The position numbers and the translations under genes are program-made. DNA of 64,000 bases from Aquarana catesbeiana. Lineage: Eukaryota > Chordata > Amphibia > Anura > Ranidae. Positions 22,468 to 32,569 of this stretch are shown in pieces (position 1 is the first letter of the stretch; each line of letters begins with the position of its first letter). The stretch lies in contig NC_133330.1 of the NCBI RefSeq assembly GCF_042186555.1, forward strand, positions 163,500,907 to 163,564,906, read 5' to 3'. Below the pieces are notes generated by a model. It searched no databases, was not told the origin of the DNA, and was given only the letters and a program-made list of their open reading frames with translations.

Positions 22468-24339
22468 CAGGTTTTTAACCACAGAGCCCTTCTGACTGAA
22501 TTAGTAAGGGCTGCGCTTTTGCTGTCATGCTGATAGGCTACAGCTGCTGACAGTGTTCAAAAAGAATCAAGGATTTCTTGCTTAGGAGAATCAGCTATGA
22601 TATGAGCCTTAAGCTGATTCATCCAATACTCCATATTCCTGGAGACGCAAGTAGTTACCATTGCTGGCTTGAGGTTGCCCATGATGGATTGCCAAGCCCT
22701 CTTCAGTTGTTGATCCATCTTTTTATCCATGGGGTCATTAAAAAACCCCATGTCCTCAAATGCTAGATCAGTTGATCTTGACACTTGAGAAAAGGCTGCA
22801 TCAAGTTTTGGAACCTTGTTCCAGAGAGCCGCTGGGTCTTCATCAAAAGGGAACCTTCTCTTATGAGCCCTTGAGAAGAAAGGTTTTCTTTCAGGATCAG
22901 TGCATTCTTTTTCGACTGTCTCAAATTACTGCGCGGACTGGAAAGGTACGAGTTTTGAGCTCGCTGAGTCCTGCATACATCCTGTCACGTAAAGACAATT
23001 CTTTAGGCTCTTCCTCTAGGCGCAAAGTAGCATAGATTGCCCTTAAGAAGCCGTCTACTTGGTCCATAGACAACTTGTATTTGGAGGGCATATTCTCCAG
23101 CTCGTCCTCTGATTCTTCTTTAGACTGTGAGGGGGAAAGCCCTTCCTGATTAAGAGGACCCACTTTTGCCTCCACTGCCAGGACTAGCAGCGAGCCTTGA
23201 GAGGATTGTGAGGTAGTAGGCTGACTTGAGGATGGATTTGTAAGTGAGGATCTAAAGGAATGAATGGTAGCATCCAGTTACTTTTTAACAGATGCGATCA
23301 GATCGCTGTATGCGGAAGAAGCTTCTTCCTTCAAAGAGTCAATGCATGCTTGACAAAGTCTTTTTCCAGCCTTCAGGTAACTTAGATTTTCAAGAAGGAC
23401 ATTTCTTTTTAATCCCTGGGTCAGAGCTCTTGGCCTGCCATGAGAAGGGGAAAAAAAGCAAAAAAGAAAACCATCCTTTTGAGTCAACCTGAACCTTTTC
23501 AAGATGCTCACCACAGGTGCACAGTGAGAAACAGAACACAGACTCATGACAGGCCCCCGCCACCAGGGGGGAAAAACTCAAACCCCACTATTAACTAGGG
23601 AGAAGAGAGCTAGAGAGAGACCCCACAGTAAAAATAGAGCAGAACATCCAGTCTGCCACTTACCTGGGTCTTGCTGATGCCCGTGCCTGTCCCACTTGCT
23701 GCGGTTCCCGAGTCCATTGCTGGTGCTGCAGCATGATGCGTGTGGCAAACGCCGGTTCCGGACTCCATTAGCGCCTCTGTGCCAGACTGGAACCGGAACT
23801 ATAGGCACCAGACCTATTCCTCCCTCCTCCCCCTGAGCTTTCCAGCCAAAATGACGGCCAGCGCCTGCTCGTCAGATGCCGCCCCACTTCCGGTTACCTC
23901 ACATCCGGCGGATGCAGTCCTCTGACTGCCCTTCCCAAGATGGCTGCGGCGTGAGGAAAAAGGAACATGTCCTGGAGCAAAAATGAGCGACCGAACATGC
24001 CTAACGCCCCTGCCTGGAAACCGCGACCCCTGAGCACTGGATCTCCCCGAGCACTGACAAGGGAGAAGGAGCCCATCCACCCAGCACTACATCAGCCTGT
24101 GGAGATGGGAGGAACCAGCTCTCTGAGGTAAGTAAAAAAATAGTGGAGTAGGGAGCCTGGCCTCTCAGGACAGTACCTTGAGAGCTCCTAACTCCCCCAT
24201 GTGTTCCCTCCGGAGGAAAACACAAAAACCAATGATAAGTGGGAAGGAGCCTTCTTTTAAAGATTGGTGGAGGTGTGTTTCCTGACAAGTGGGTGGAGCC
24301 ACTTTCTCAAGGTGCTGTCCTGAAAGATGTTAAGGGAAA
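22468..24339 (-). mobile_element. DIRS-type retrotransposon B, truncated
   Basis: Only the 5' terminal repeat (about 24180-24339, ending gctgtcctgaaagatg) and part of gag remain. The copy stops at 22468, where L1-like element 2 begins. RT and recombinase are absent. Confidence 0.8.
22557..23530 (-). pseudogene. DIRS B gag-like fragment
   Basis: The frame at 23175-22921 has DELENMPSKYKLSMDQVDGF and the frame at 22784-22557 has LAFEDMGFFNDPMDKKMDQQ, matching the Gag core of copies A, C and D. The pieces are out of frame with each other. Confidence 0.75.
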
Positions 24340-24632
24340 TATTTGTTCTCCAAACTACACTATTTCTGAGTTCACAGCTTCAGCCTTTGAAAGTCTACAA
24401 ACCAGGACTTATTTGGGCCATCATCTCCCCGAATCCCTTTAGCCTTATGTAGTGCATCTCTCTGTTTTAAATTTGAGCCATGGGGGCAGGACCCCCAATC
24501 TCTTCTTCTCTTCCCCTTACCCCACTCCTAACCCTCCTGAAACTCCCCTGTTCGCTTGGCAGTACTCTCCTCCCCCACCCTTTCGCCTCTTTCCCAACTT
24601 TCCTTTTTCATCCTTGTAAAAGACTAGTGTAG
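24340..24632. other. Pyrimidine-rich intronic stretch
   Basis: C/T-rich (for example ctcttcttctcttcccctta). No gene or repeat family recognised. Confidence 0.4.
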
Positions 24633-24640
24633 CCTTAGAC

Positions 24641-24827
24641 CAGTGTTTCTCAACTCCAGTCCTCAAGGCGCACCAACAGGTCATGTTTTCAGGATTTACA
24701 CTATTTTGCACAGGTGATTTGATCAGTTTTCACTGCCTTAGTAATTGACCACAGCCGTTTCATCTGAGGGAAATCCTGAAAACATGACCTGTTGGTGCGC
24801 CTTGAGGACTGAAGTTGAGAAACACTG
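24641..24827. mobile_element. hAT MITE, 187 bp
   Basis: Terminal inverted repeats of about 60 bp begin CAGTGTTTCTCAACTCCAGT and end in their complement. Flanks ccttagac (24633-24640) and ccctagac (24828-24835) are an 8-bp target duplication with one mismatch. Non-coding. Confidence 0.88.
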
Positions 24828-24835
24828 CCCTAGAC

Positions 24836-25636
24836 ACTAAGCCATGGTTTCCTTCAATAAGTGTTTTCAGTGTTATTTCTGTACGATTTGTTGTATACAT
24901 TGAACTTTTGCCTCAAATGGGCTATACCAGTACTAAAAAGCATGAAAAAGGTGCCCCTCTGAATCATGCCTAAAAAGGTGATTTAAGGTTGTGATATCCA
25001 CAAAAAAACCTGCCTAGTATATGAAAATATGATTGTAGGAATCATAAAAAAAAAAAAATAGCCTTGTAAAGAGTGGAATCTTCGGTAGAGAGAGCAGGGC
25101 TAGAAATCCTAGCAAAAAACAGTTGTTTTATAGAAAATAGGAAGGAATATAAGAAAACTTCCTCAGAAAATCATACTTTAAGTGCAGAAGAGGATCTATC
25201 TACCAGAAAACAGGTCCAACAAAGGCCTTTCAACTCACAGCATTTAGTTGGTTAGTTGGTAATACGTTAGGGAATCACACAAATTATTATCAAAGGAAAC
25301 TTTAAAAATGTGGGACGCATCAGATGCTTGGATTTGAAGGCCAATATCTTGACTCCAAGAAGAAAGAAACATGGTCAAGAAGTAGAAATCTGACCATAAT
25401 CATTTTCAGGAATACAGAATCCATTTAAATACGAGGGGGAAGTCTTCAAAGATTTTGGAGGTGAAGATAATCCCAAATGAGATAGCAGAGGTCAGATTAA
25501 AAGAGCAACCAAGAGAAGGAGCCCCATTCCAATTGGGTATCTGTTCTAAAATCCAGAATAAAAGGAGAAAAAAGTGGATATAACCATTTGGAGAATCCCA
25601 ATTAACACATAAATTCCAAACTTGCCAGAGTGTGCA
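24836..25636. other. Intronic stretch, unassigned
   Basis: AT-rich; the short frame at 25073-25255 has no recognised domain. No splice-flanked coding frame was seen. Confidence 0.4.
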
Positions 25637-26347
25637 TGTCAGGGATCTGTCAGCACCAGACCGGCGCATGTGCGTACGCCTATGCGCCGGCGCGCCCGTT
25701 TAGGCAATACAGCAATCTCCAGCTGTTACTGTGCGTCAGCGCGGCGCTCGGGCGCGTGTGCGCGTACACATTCGCATTAGCGCCGTTTGGCGCCAAAAGG
25801 TGCATAAAAGTTCTCCTGCTGCAGGGATGCGCTGCTGTTTCGTCTCAGCTCTGTGGATCTGCTTAACCTGTACCTGATTGATTACCCCTTTCACCCGGCT
25901 TGTCTGACCATCCCTCCTTCTCCAATCCGACCCGGCCTGCCTGACCCTGCTTCTGCATCTACCAATAACGTTGCCGACCTCTGCCTGCCTACCGACTCTG
26001 CTTCTGCCTGCTGTATTAACCGCCTTGCTACCTGCTGATCCGGACTCTCTGACCCTGCCTGTGCCTGCCGTCTGCTGCTGTGCTGTTGCACCCTCAGCTC
26101 CTGCTCCAGGGACTTCTGCATCTGCATCTTCAGCGCTGCAGCCTGCTGCTTCCCGATTCCACCTCACCTGCAGTCCAGCCATCCCTGGAGGGATCTCTAC
26201 TCTGCTCCAGCATCAGAGCCTTTCATCTCAACAGGCACCTACCCCACTGTGTTCACAAGACCAGTGTCCCCACTCCAGTGGCTCTTGAACCAGCGTTGTA
26301 TGAGAGGTCTTCTCCTACAAGTCAGGCTCGCTACCAGGTACCTAACA
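25637..26347 (+). repeat. Ty3/gypsy-type LTR
   Basis: Begins TGTCAGGGATCTGTCAGC and ends CTAACA. CT-rich repeats (cctgcctgaccctgc type) fill its second half. It is directly followed by a gag start, so it is a 5' LTR. No partner LTR is seen in the window. Confidence 0.6.
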
Positions 26348-26375
26348 GTACGAAACTGCAGGAGATACCTCCCCG

Positions 26376-26534
26376 ATGAAGGAGATCTGCACACACCTTG
26401 CGGCCCTCACTCAAGCGGTGCAAGCCCTTCAGGACAATTATAACATCAGGCTATGCCATCGTGTGACTACCCACTGTACCAACAGATGGTCCCCCAGCCC
26501 TGATGAACCTATTTTGAGAAAGGTAGGAGAGAGC
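26376..26534 (+). pseudogene. Ty3/gypsy gag start, truncated
   Basis: ATG 26376 opens MKEICTHLAALTQAVQALQD, the helical N-terminus seen in vertebrate sushi-like gypsy Gag proteins. It loses resemblance after about 25 codons and stops near 26534. The rest of the element is absent. Confidence 0.6.
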
Positions 26535-26638
26535 TAAACAGGACGCCCTCTCTCTGCGCCAATGTAGCAGGAGCTACCAGCAATCGGCTGAATGTAATGC
26601 GGCAAAGAATGTTGTCAAATAAACAAAAAGGCGGGAAA

Positions 26639-26965
26639 TGACATGGACTTTCACTGTATTGTTCATTTCAGCACAAGAGACTCCATTTTGTCCACAATGT
26701 TGAAATGTGTTCTGTAACCTTCACTTAACACAGACACAACTTCTGCTAGAAGCGCTCTCTGTCTCTACTCCCCCCTCCCACAGTTTTAATTTTGCAATTG
26801 TTCTATTCGCTAGCTTTTAACAACATATTTCTATTTGTTCGTTTTTAATAACATCTCACGCCACCCGTTTCTTATCCATGTATAAAATAACATGTAATAA
26901 ATTTTGTCTGAACAGACATTTTAAACACAGTGATTGCGTCCTGTGAATCTGTTCCTGCAATTGCA
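26639..26965 (+). repeat. Candidate solitary retroviral LTR with polypurine tract
   Basis: A purine run aaaaaggcgggaaa is followed by TG at 26639, TATAAAA near 26880, an AATAAA signal near 26897, a GT/T-rich stretch and a CA end near 26959-26965. Its layout resembles the ERV1 LTR, but sequence identity is not evident. The end is uncertain because DIRS C begins at 26995. Confidence 0.5.
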
Positions 26966-27211
26966 GTTAACTTTTATTTTTAGAGTCACAACCAGAAAAG
27001 CCGAGTTAGACTTACCGGTAACTCCTTTTCTGAGAGTCTTCCAGGACAGCCCATGAGACCTTGGGCTCCTCCTACCAGGACAGGAAACACGTTACCCCCA
27101 CCAGATAAAAGGGGCGGTCCTCCAAGCCCATGTCAGTCTTCTCAAGAACCGTAGGACCCTGCAAAACATATGCATAATACACATAACTTCAGACAAAACC
27201 GGGTGGGAATC

Positions 27212-27297
27212 CAGCTGTCCTGGAAGACTCTCAGAAAAGGAGTTACCGGTAAGTCTAACTCAGCTTTTCTCCAAGCGTCTTCCAGGACAGCCCACGA
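27212..27297. repeat. DIRS C internal complementary region
   Basis: The first part (gaagactctcagaaaaggag and on) is the complement of the left terminus; the second (tccaagcgtcttccaggaca) is the complement of the right terminus. They meet at about 27265, marking the exact element ends. Confidence 0.9.
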
Positions 27298-27321
27298 GAC
27301 GATGAGCCAGAACTTACCAGT

Positions 27322-28555
27322 CTAGGGAGGGACAACTGCCTGAAGGACCTTACGACCAAACGCCTGCTCCTGAGCTGATAGGAGATCCAGGCGATAATGT
27401 TTAATGAAGGTCGAGTAACTTGACCATGTGGCAGCCCTGCAAATTTGTTCCGGTGAGGCACCAGCCCTCTCAGCCCAAGACGTAGACAAGGCTCTAGTTG
27501 AGTGCGCAGTAACAAAAGGTGTAGGAACCTCCCCAATTTTGTAAGCTTCCGAGATGGCTTGCTTAATCCATCTAGCCAATGTGGCTTTAAATGCACTATT
27601 CCCCTTGTGAACTCCAGAAAAGAGGACAAATAAGGCATCAATTTTCCTAAAGGTCTTGGTGACCTTCAGATAGATTAAGAAAATCCTTCTTACGTCCAAA
27701 AAACTAAATTTTCTTTCTAGGTCGCCCTGTGGCAAACTACAAAAGGTTGGTAGTACAATGTCCTGAGATCGGTGGAATGTACTGACCACCTTGGGCAAAA
27801 AACCTGGATCGGTTCGTAAAACAACTCGATCCTCAAAAATTGTGAGGAAGGGCTCCCTTACTGATAGGGCCTGCAACTCACTTACCCTACGAGCTGAGGT
27901 AATAGCTATAAGAAAGAGTCTTTAATGTAAGTAATTCTACCAGAGTTTGAAGTACTAGGGACAGGTCCCAAGTTGGACAACTTCTCACCACTGCTGGTCT
28001 GGCCCTAGAGATAGATTTGAAAAATCTGGCTATAGTGGGATTTTCCAGGAGAGAAAACTGGAGGAACACACTAATAGCTGCCGCCTGTACCTTTAAGGTA
28101 CTAACTGAAAGACCTTTGTTGACACCCTCTTGGAAAAATTCCAAAATAGACGGAATATCATGAGTTAATCTTTCATTTTCAGATAACCATGAGTTAAACC
28201 TTTTCCAAACTTTGGAATATATGGCTCTAGTGACCAGCTTCCTACAATTTACGCGAGTCTTGACTACCTTGTCAGAGAACCCCTGGGCGCTTAGTATCTT
28301 TTCTTCAGATACCAGGCCGTCAAGTTTAAGGAAACCACCTGAGGGTGTGATACTGGACCCTGCAATAGTAAGTCTTCTCTTTTCAGAAGACTCCACGGAG
28401 TCTCTGAAACCAGAGATTGCAGCAGGGAAAACCATGGCCTCTTGGGCCAAAATGGGGCAATTAGAATGAGATCCGTCTTCTCTAGCAGAAACTTCCGGAG
28501 GACTTCTGGAATCAGTCTGATTGGCAGGAAGGCATAACATAGGCCTGTAGGCCAT
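27322..28555 (-). pseudogene. DIRS C tyrosine recombinase, one frameshift
   Basis: Two frames: 28555-27887 holds the N-terminal DNA-binding helices (SKVWKRFNSWL, STLKVQAAAISVFLQFSLL). The catalytic frame, running to 27322, starts with the first Arg (SARRVSEL, near 27900). It then has HSTR (His and second Arg), CRAATWSS and FIKHYRLD with the nucleophile Tyr. All four catalytic residue types are present. The frame slips by one base near 27915. The enzyme inserts the circular DNA copy without target duplication. Confidence 0.88.
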
Positions 28556-28559
28556 GGGT

Positions 28560-29080
28560 TTGCCAGAGCATCGATCCCCAAGGCTTGGTCTTGCGGTTGT
28601 TTCGGTTTGCGAACAAATCCGCTACGGGATAACCTCATCTCCTGGTGAGGTCTGCTAAGACTTCGGGATGAAGGGACCAGTTGTCTCGGTCTATCCAGTG
28701 ACGGCTGAGATAATCTGCCAAGCAACTGTTTGTCCCCTTCAGGTGTACAGCCGAAATTGAAGCTAAATTCCCCTCTGCCCATGAAAGGATCTCCTGGGCA
28801 ATGGACTGAAGCATCTGGCTTCTCGTGCCTCACTGCTTGTTGATATACGCGACTGTCGCGATATTGTCTGACAGAATTTGGAGGTTGTGACCCTTGATCT
28901 CCATCTGAAAAGACTGCAGGGCTCTCTGGACTGCTAGCAGCTCTCTTTGATTGGATGAGGCCCTTGCCTCCCTCGAGGACCACTCTCCCTGTGCTACTGC
29001 ATTGCTGAGGTGGGCCCCCCATCCCCAGGAACTCGCATCCGTGGTGATTCTTCAGGATATGGGAAAGGACCATGGGAGAC
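28560..29080 (-). pseudogene. DIRS C RNase H domain
   Basis: In a frame different from RT, minus strand: ITTDASSWGWGAHL, then SNQRELLAVQRAL, then ILSDNIATVAYINKQ, giving the Asp, Glu and Asp of an RNase H active site. It continues with a region ending LANPWP that links to the recombinase. RT and RNase H are therefore separated by a frameshift near 29050. Confidence 0.8.
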
Positions 29081-30332
29081 CTCCTTTTAGGTGCTGGCCG
29101 GTTCTCCACCACCACAGGCTTCTTTTTATCCTGGCGGGAAGTCGGATCCTTGACTCCAGGGACCTTACGTCCCCGTCCCAATTTCTTAACAGAAACATCT
29201 GTAACGGACGTTGACGGAGTCTCGCCCATGGTACTGCGGGAAAACGTGAGGTCATAAGACCCACTGCCCTCGACACCTGTCTCAGAGAGACCAACTGGTT
29301 GGTCTGCAATTCTGACATAGTCTGGAACACTTTGGTAATCTTCTCCTGAGGAAGAAAAACTCTTTGGTTCACTGAGCAAAAATCATAACCCAGATAAGTT
29401 ACTTTCTGGGCCGGAATTAAGGATGATTTTTCTTTGTTTATCAACCAGCCTAGGGACTGTAAGAAGTCCTGTACAGCCTGGAGATCCTCCAACAGCCTCT
29501 GGTATGATTTTACCACTATCAGGAGGTCATCCAAGTAAGGGATAACAGTTATCGCCTTTAACCTCAGCGGAGCCAGCGCTTCCCCCAATACTTTCGTAAA
29601 GATGCGTGGGGCTAAGGAAAGACCGAAAGGGAAGGCTTGAAATTGAAAATGTCGGGTCCCCATACTCGTCTTCACTGCCAATCTCAAAAACTTTTGAAAG
29701 GCTGGATGGACAGGGATGTGAAGATAGGCATCCCTTAAGTCCAACGTGGCCATAAAGCAGTTTGGGTATAGTAGGTTTTTGATAGTAAAAACCGTCTCCA
29801 TCCGGAAATGTTTGTATCTGATGGACTTGTTTAAAGTCCAGAGATTCAGGATAAGTCGAAACTTTCCCGCCGGCTTTTTGACCACAAATACATGGGAATA
29901 GAATCCCTTGCCCTGCTCTGACTTTGGAACAGGAATCAGGACTTTTTGATCTAATAAGTCTCCGATCTGGAGACCCAGAGCCCTCGCTTTCTCTCGATCT
30001 TGTGGCGGAAAGGTGACCAACAATCGTTCTGGTGGTTGGTGAACAAACTCCAGCCTGTACCCGTTGGTCAGTAGGTCCAGGATGAAGGGGCTCGAAGTGA
30101 CTGCTGCCCACTGTGGGATGAAGGCCCTGTTGAGGGTTAAACAGCACTCCCCCTTTGCCTCTGCCTTTGTGCCCAGTCCAGTGTTTTTTCGGCCTGCTGT
30201 ACTTTTCTGTAGGACTCTGTTGCCTGCCTTGGCCACAAAAAAATTTTCTGGCTGTCGGGATTCTCTTTTCCTCTGAAAATGCCTTTTTCTTATCAGCCGT
30301 GCGTTCCAGTGCCTCCTGCAGACCTGGGCCAA
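29052..30332 (-). CDS. DIRS C reverse transcriptase frame
   Basis: 426 codons. RT boxes in order: GKGFYSHVFVVKKPAGKFRL, LDLRDAYLHIPVHP, FQFQAFPFGLSLAPRIFTKV and YLDDLLIV with both aspartates. A thumb-like region follows (LRQVSRAVGLMTSRFPAVPW). It overlaps the gag frame (30882-29527) in another phase, so Pol was probably made by frameshift or internal start, as in other DIRS elements. Fully open across RT; it closes before RNase H. Confidence 0.88.
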   Translation of the reverse strand: MAQVCRRHWNARLIRKRHFQRKRESRQPENFFVAKAGNRVLQKSTAGRKNTGLGTKAEAKGECCLTLNRAFIPQWAAVTSSPFILDLLTNGYRLEFVHQPPERLLVTFPPQDREKARALGLQIGDLLDQKVLIPVPKSEQGKGFYSHVFVVKKPAGKFRLILNLWTLNKSIRYKHFRMETVFTIKNLLYPNCFMATLDLRDAYLHIPVHPAFQKFLRLAVKTSMGTRHFQFQAFPFGLSLAPRIFTKVLGEALAPLRLKAITVIPYLDDLLIVVKSYQRLLEDLQAVQDFLQSLGWLINKEKSSLIPAQKVTYLGYDFCSVNQRVFLPQEKITKVFQTMSELQTNQLVSLRQVSRAVGLMTSRFPAVPWARLRQRPLQMFLLRNWDGDVRSLESRIRLPARIKRSLWWWRTGQHLKGGLPWSFPIS

Positions 30333-30882
30333 ATAAATGATCGCCTGTTAAGGGAAGCCCACAAAGGCGTAATTTGGAGGCTGGGTCCCCTGACCAGGTT
30401 TTAAGGCAGAGGCTTCTCCTGGCCGAGTTCACTAAAGCCGAAGTCCTGGCCGACATTCTTACCAACTCAGCGGAAGAATCCGCCAAAAAACCTACTGCCT
30501 GAAAGAGGAGAGGAAAAGACTTCAAAATCTGCTCTCTCGTGGTACCCGCTGACAGGTGTGACTGAATCTGAGTCAACCATACCTCCAGATTTCTGGCTAC
30601 ACAAGTGGAGGCCAGAGCTGGTTTCAGGTTCCCAACCGCTGAGTCCCAGGCTCTGTGGAGAAGGATATCCCCTCTCTTGTCCATCGGATCCTTAAGCTTG
30701 CCCATATCATCGAACACTAAGTCTGAATTTTTTGAGACTTTTAAAAGAGGTGCGTCCAGCTTCGGTTTCTTATTCCACGGCTGCGCAGTATCCTCATCAA
30801 AAGGGAACCTTCTTTTAAGGTTACTAGAGAAGAATGGTTTTCTCTCCGGGTTATCCCATTCCAGCTTAATAGTATCAACCAA
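29527..30882 (-). CDS. DIRS C gag-like frame
   Basis: 451 codons. The Gag part is the first about 250: PWNKKPKLDAPLLKVSKNSD, LVFDDMGKLKDPMDKRGDIL, NLKPALASTCVARNLEVWL, PLTGDHLFGPGLQEALERTA and a basic tail. The remaining codons lie antiphase to RT and are probably not meaningful. More N-terminal Gag sequence lies at 31245-30890 in another frame. No zinc knuckle is seen. Confidence 0.75.
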   Translation of the reverse strand: MVDTIKLEWDNPERKPFFSSNLKRRFPFDEDTAQPWNKKPKLDAPLLKVSKNSDLVFDDMGKLKDPMDKRGDILLHRAWDSAVGNLKPALASTCVARNLEVWLTQIQSHLSAGTTREQILKSFPLLFQAVGFLADSSAELVRMSARTSALVNSARRSLCLKTWSGDPASKLRLCGLPLTGDHLFGPGLQEALERTADKKKAFSEEKRIPTARKFFCGQGRQQSPTEKYSRPKKHWTGHKGRGKGGVLFNPQQGLHPTVGSSHFEPLHPGPTDQRVQAGVCSPTTRTIVGHLSATRSRESEGSGSPDRRLIRSKSPDSCSKVRAGQGILFPCICGQKAGGKVSTYPESLDFKQVHQIQTFPDGDGFYYQKPTIPKLLYGHVGLKGCLSSHPCPSSLSKVFEIGSEDEYGDPTFSISSLPFRSFLSPTHLYESIGGSAGSAEVKGDNCYPLLG

Positions 30883-31911
30883 TGAAATATGGACTGGAAA
30901 AACTCTAGATTTTTTTCTTATGCAATCCTTTATACATAAGATCGTGTTTGGATAACTGAACCTCCTCCTCTTTCAATTCAAGGGTGGTATAGAAAGCCTT
31001 TAACAAGTCATCCACATCCTCTACAGATAACTTAAATCTCGAGCCTCAAGTGGATTCTCTATCCCTGGGCTATATATCTGAACCCGATTCTTCTGGGGAA
31101 GAACGGGTAGATCTGACCTCAGCCTCAGAGTCTTCACTCTCTGCCTGCTGCGGAGTGCTGACTGAAGTTCTCTGTGTGGACGGACCCTCTGCTGGGGTCT
31201 GGAGCTGGTCAATAAGCGTTCTAAAGGAACTAAAGGTGGACGCAAGCTCGTCCCTTACGTCATATGCCCCAGAAGTGACCTGCTCTCAGCACTTCCTGTG
31301 GGCCAGCTTGGAGCGCAGAAGCTCCGCCCCCTACTCGAGCACCGCAGCTTCCTGCTTCTCCTCACACAACTAGCCACGCTGCCTGTGAGGAGAGGATACC
31401 GTTGCTTTCATAAGAAAAGCGCTATGGGAGCTGACACCATGCCGGTCCTGGCCCTCCCCAGGCACTGAGACACAGGAGACCGCAGCACAGCCAACCCCTC
31501 CAGTGGAGTGCTGCTTCTGGCAGAGGAGAGGTTAGTGAAAGTGCCCCAAATAGGCCTACAGAGCCCCTGCTCATGAGACCTAGGGACCAGGTTCCAGGAA
31601 CATGTTACCCCCCGTCCGGAGGAAACACAAATAACTGACATGGGCCTGGAGGACCGCCTTTTTATCTGGTGGGGGGTAACGTGTTTCCTGTCCTGGTAGA
31701 AGGAGCCCAAGGTCTCATGGGCTGTCCTAGAAGACGCTTGGAGAAATTTCAATAACAGTTTTTAAAAGATCTACACCTGGGGGCGTGTCCTGGACATGGA
31801 GCTGTGAGGACGTGTCTGGTCCCAGCTCCGCTCACGCCGAAGCTACAGCAGCAGCACACCGGCGATCCTGAGCCTAAAAACGGCTCAGGACATGTCTCGG
31901 AAGCACTGCAG

Positions 31912-31960
31912 TGCTCTGAGGAAGAGGGGATGTTCCCCTCGAAACGCATCAGCCACCAGT
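31912..31960 (+). other. Hammerhead-ribozyme-like motif
   Basis: CTGAGGA (31916-31922), a GC-rich hairpin (gaggggatgttcccctc), GAAAC (31941-31945), then GCATC ending a NUH-type cleavage triplet at 31950. This order matches the minimal hammerhead core known from Penelope-like elements and retrozymes. Helix I pairing is weak (GCT with AGC), so activity is uncertain. Confidence 0.5.
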
Positions 31961-32264
31961 GATTTCTGTGGGCTCTTTCGGAACCTCTGGTGGGCTCTGC
32001 TGCTCCTTCACCACATGCTGCGATTTGAAGACTGTTTTATACCCTTGTGATCTTCTACTACTGTTTGTAGGTAGCTCCTTTTTATTGATTATTACAATAT
32101 ATTTTACCTAAAAGATAATGCACATGGCTGGTGCGCCCCGTCTCTCTTGTTTCTTGTCTGCTAGGATTCCCCATCCTTGAGGGCAGCATAGCCTGTGTTC
32201 TACTACTGGTTGATCAGATACCCACTTGTACGCAGGAGCGTTTTTCTTCATTATCATGTCTCAG

Positions 32265-32470
32265 AGGCAGTGGAACGCGTCGCAAGACACGGGGCTGATA
32301 AATCCCAGAAGGCCCCGGAAAAATCCAAGATGGCGCCAACCAGCAAAATCTCCAAGCAGCATGCGGCACTACTGACACAGCCTGCACCGCTGGCAACTTC
32401 ACCGCAGCCATCGCCCGGATCGGTGAGTGACTCGGTCCCCCTGGCCTCTCCTGGGTCCACTGACTCCTGA
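32265..32470 (+). pseudogene. L1-like 3 ORF1 N-terminal fragment
   Basis: The frame 32195-32470 includes DKSQKAPEKSKMAPTSKISK and a Ser/Pro-rich stretch ending at a stop. Composition and position fit an L1 ORF1 start; there is no domain beyond it. Confidence 0.5.
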
Positions 32471-32569
32471 GCTGAGGGCTCAGACATAGCAGATCTCATA
32501 GAAGATGGGGACATAAAGCGCCACATATGGTCTCTACCTAACAGGGAAGACCTAGCGCTCTGGTGGTCT

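Larger units (their letters stand above)
26995..31743 (-). mobile_element. DIRS-type retrotransposon C, nearly complete
   Basis: Inverted terminal repeats: left 26995-27136, right 31634-31743 (shared ctggtggggg-taacgtgtttcctgtcctggta block). The internal complementary region at 27212-27297 is a fusion of the reverse complements of the two ends, as expected for elements that replicate through a circle and integrate by tyrosine recombinase. Gag, RT/RNase H and recombinase are present in order, with only a few frame breaks. Confidence 0.93.

Noticed and set aside
28291..29379. DAM-like methyltransferase domain in DIRS C
   Set aside because: The 362-codon frame is mostly antiphase to RT and RNase H; the real sequence there is RNase H and a linker, with no methylase motif.
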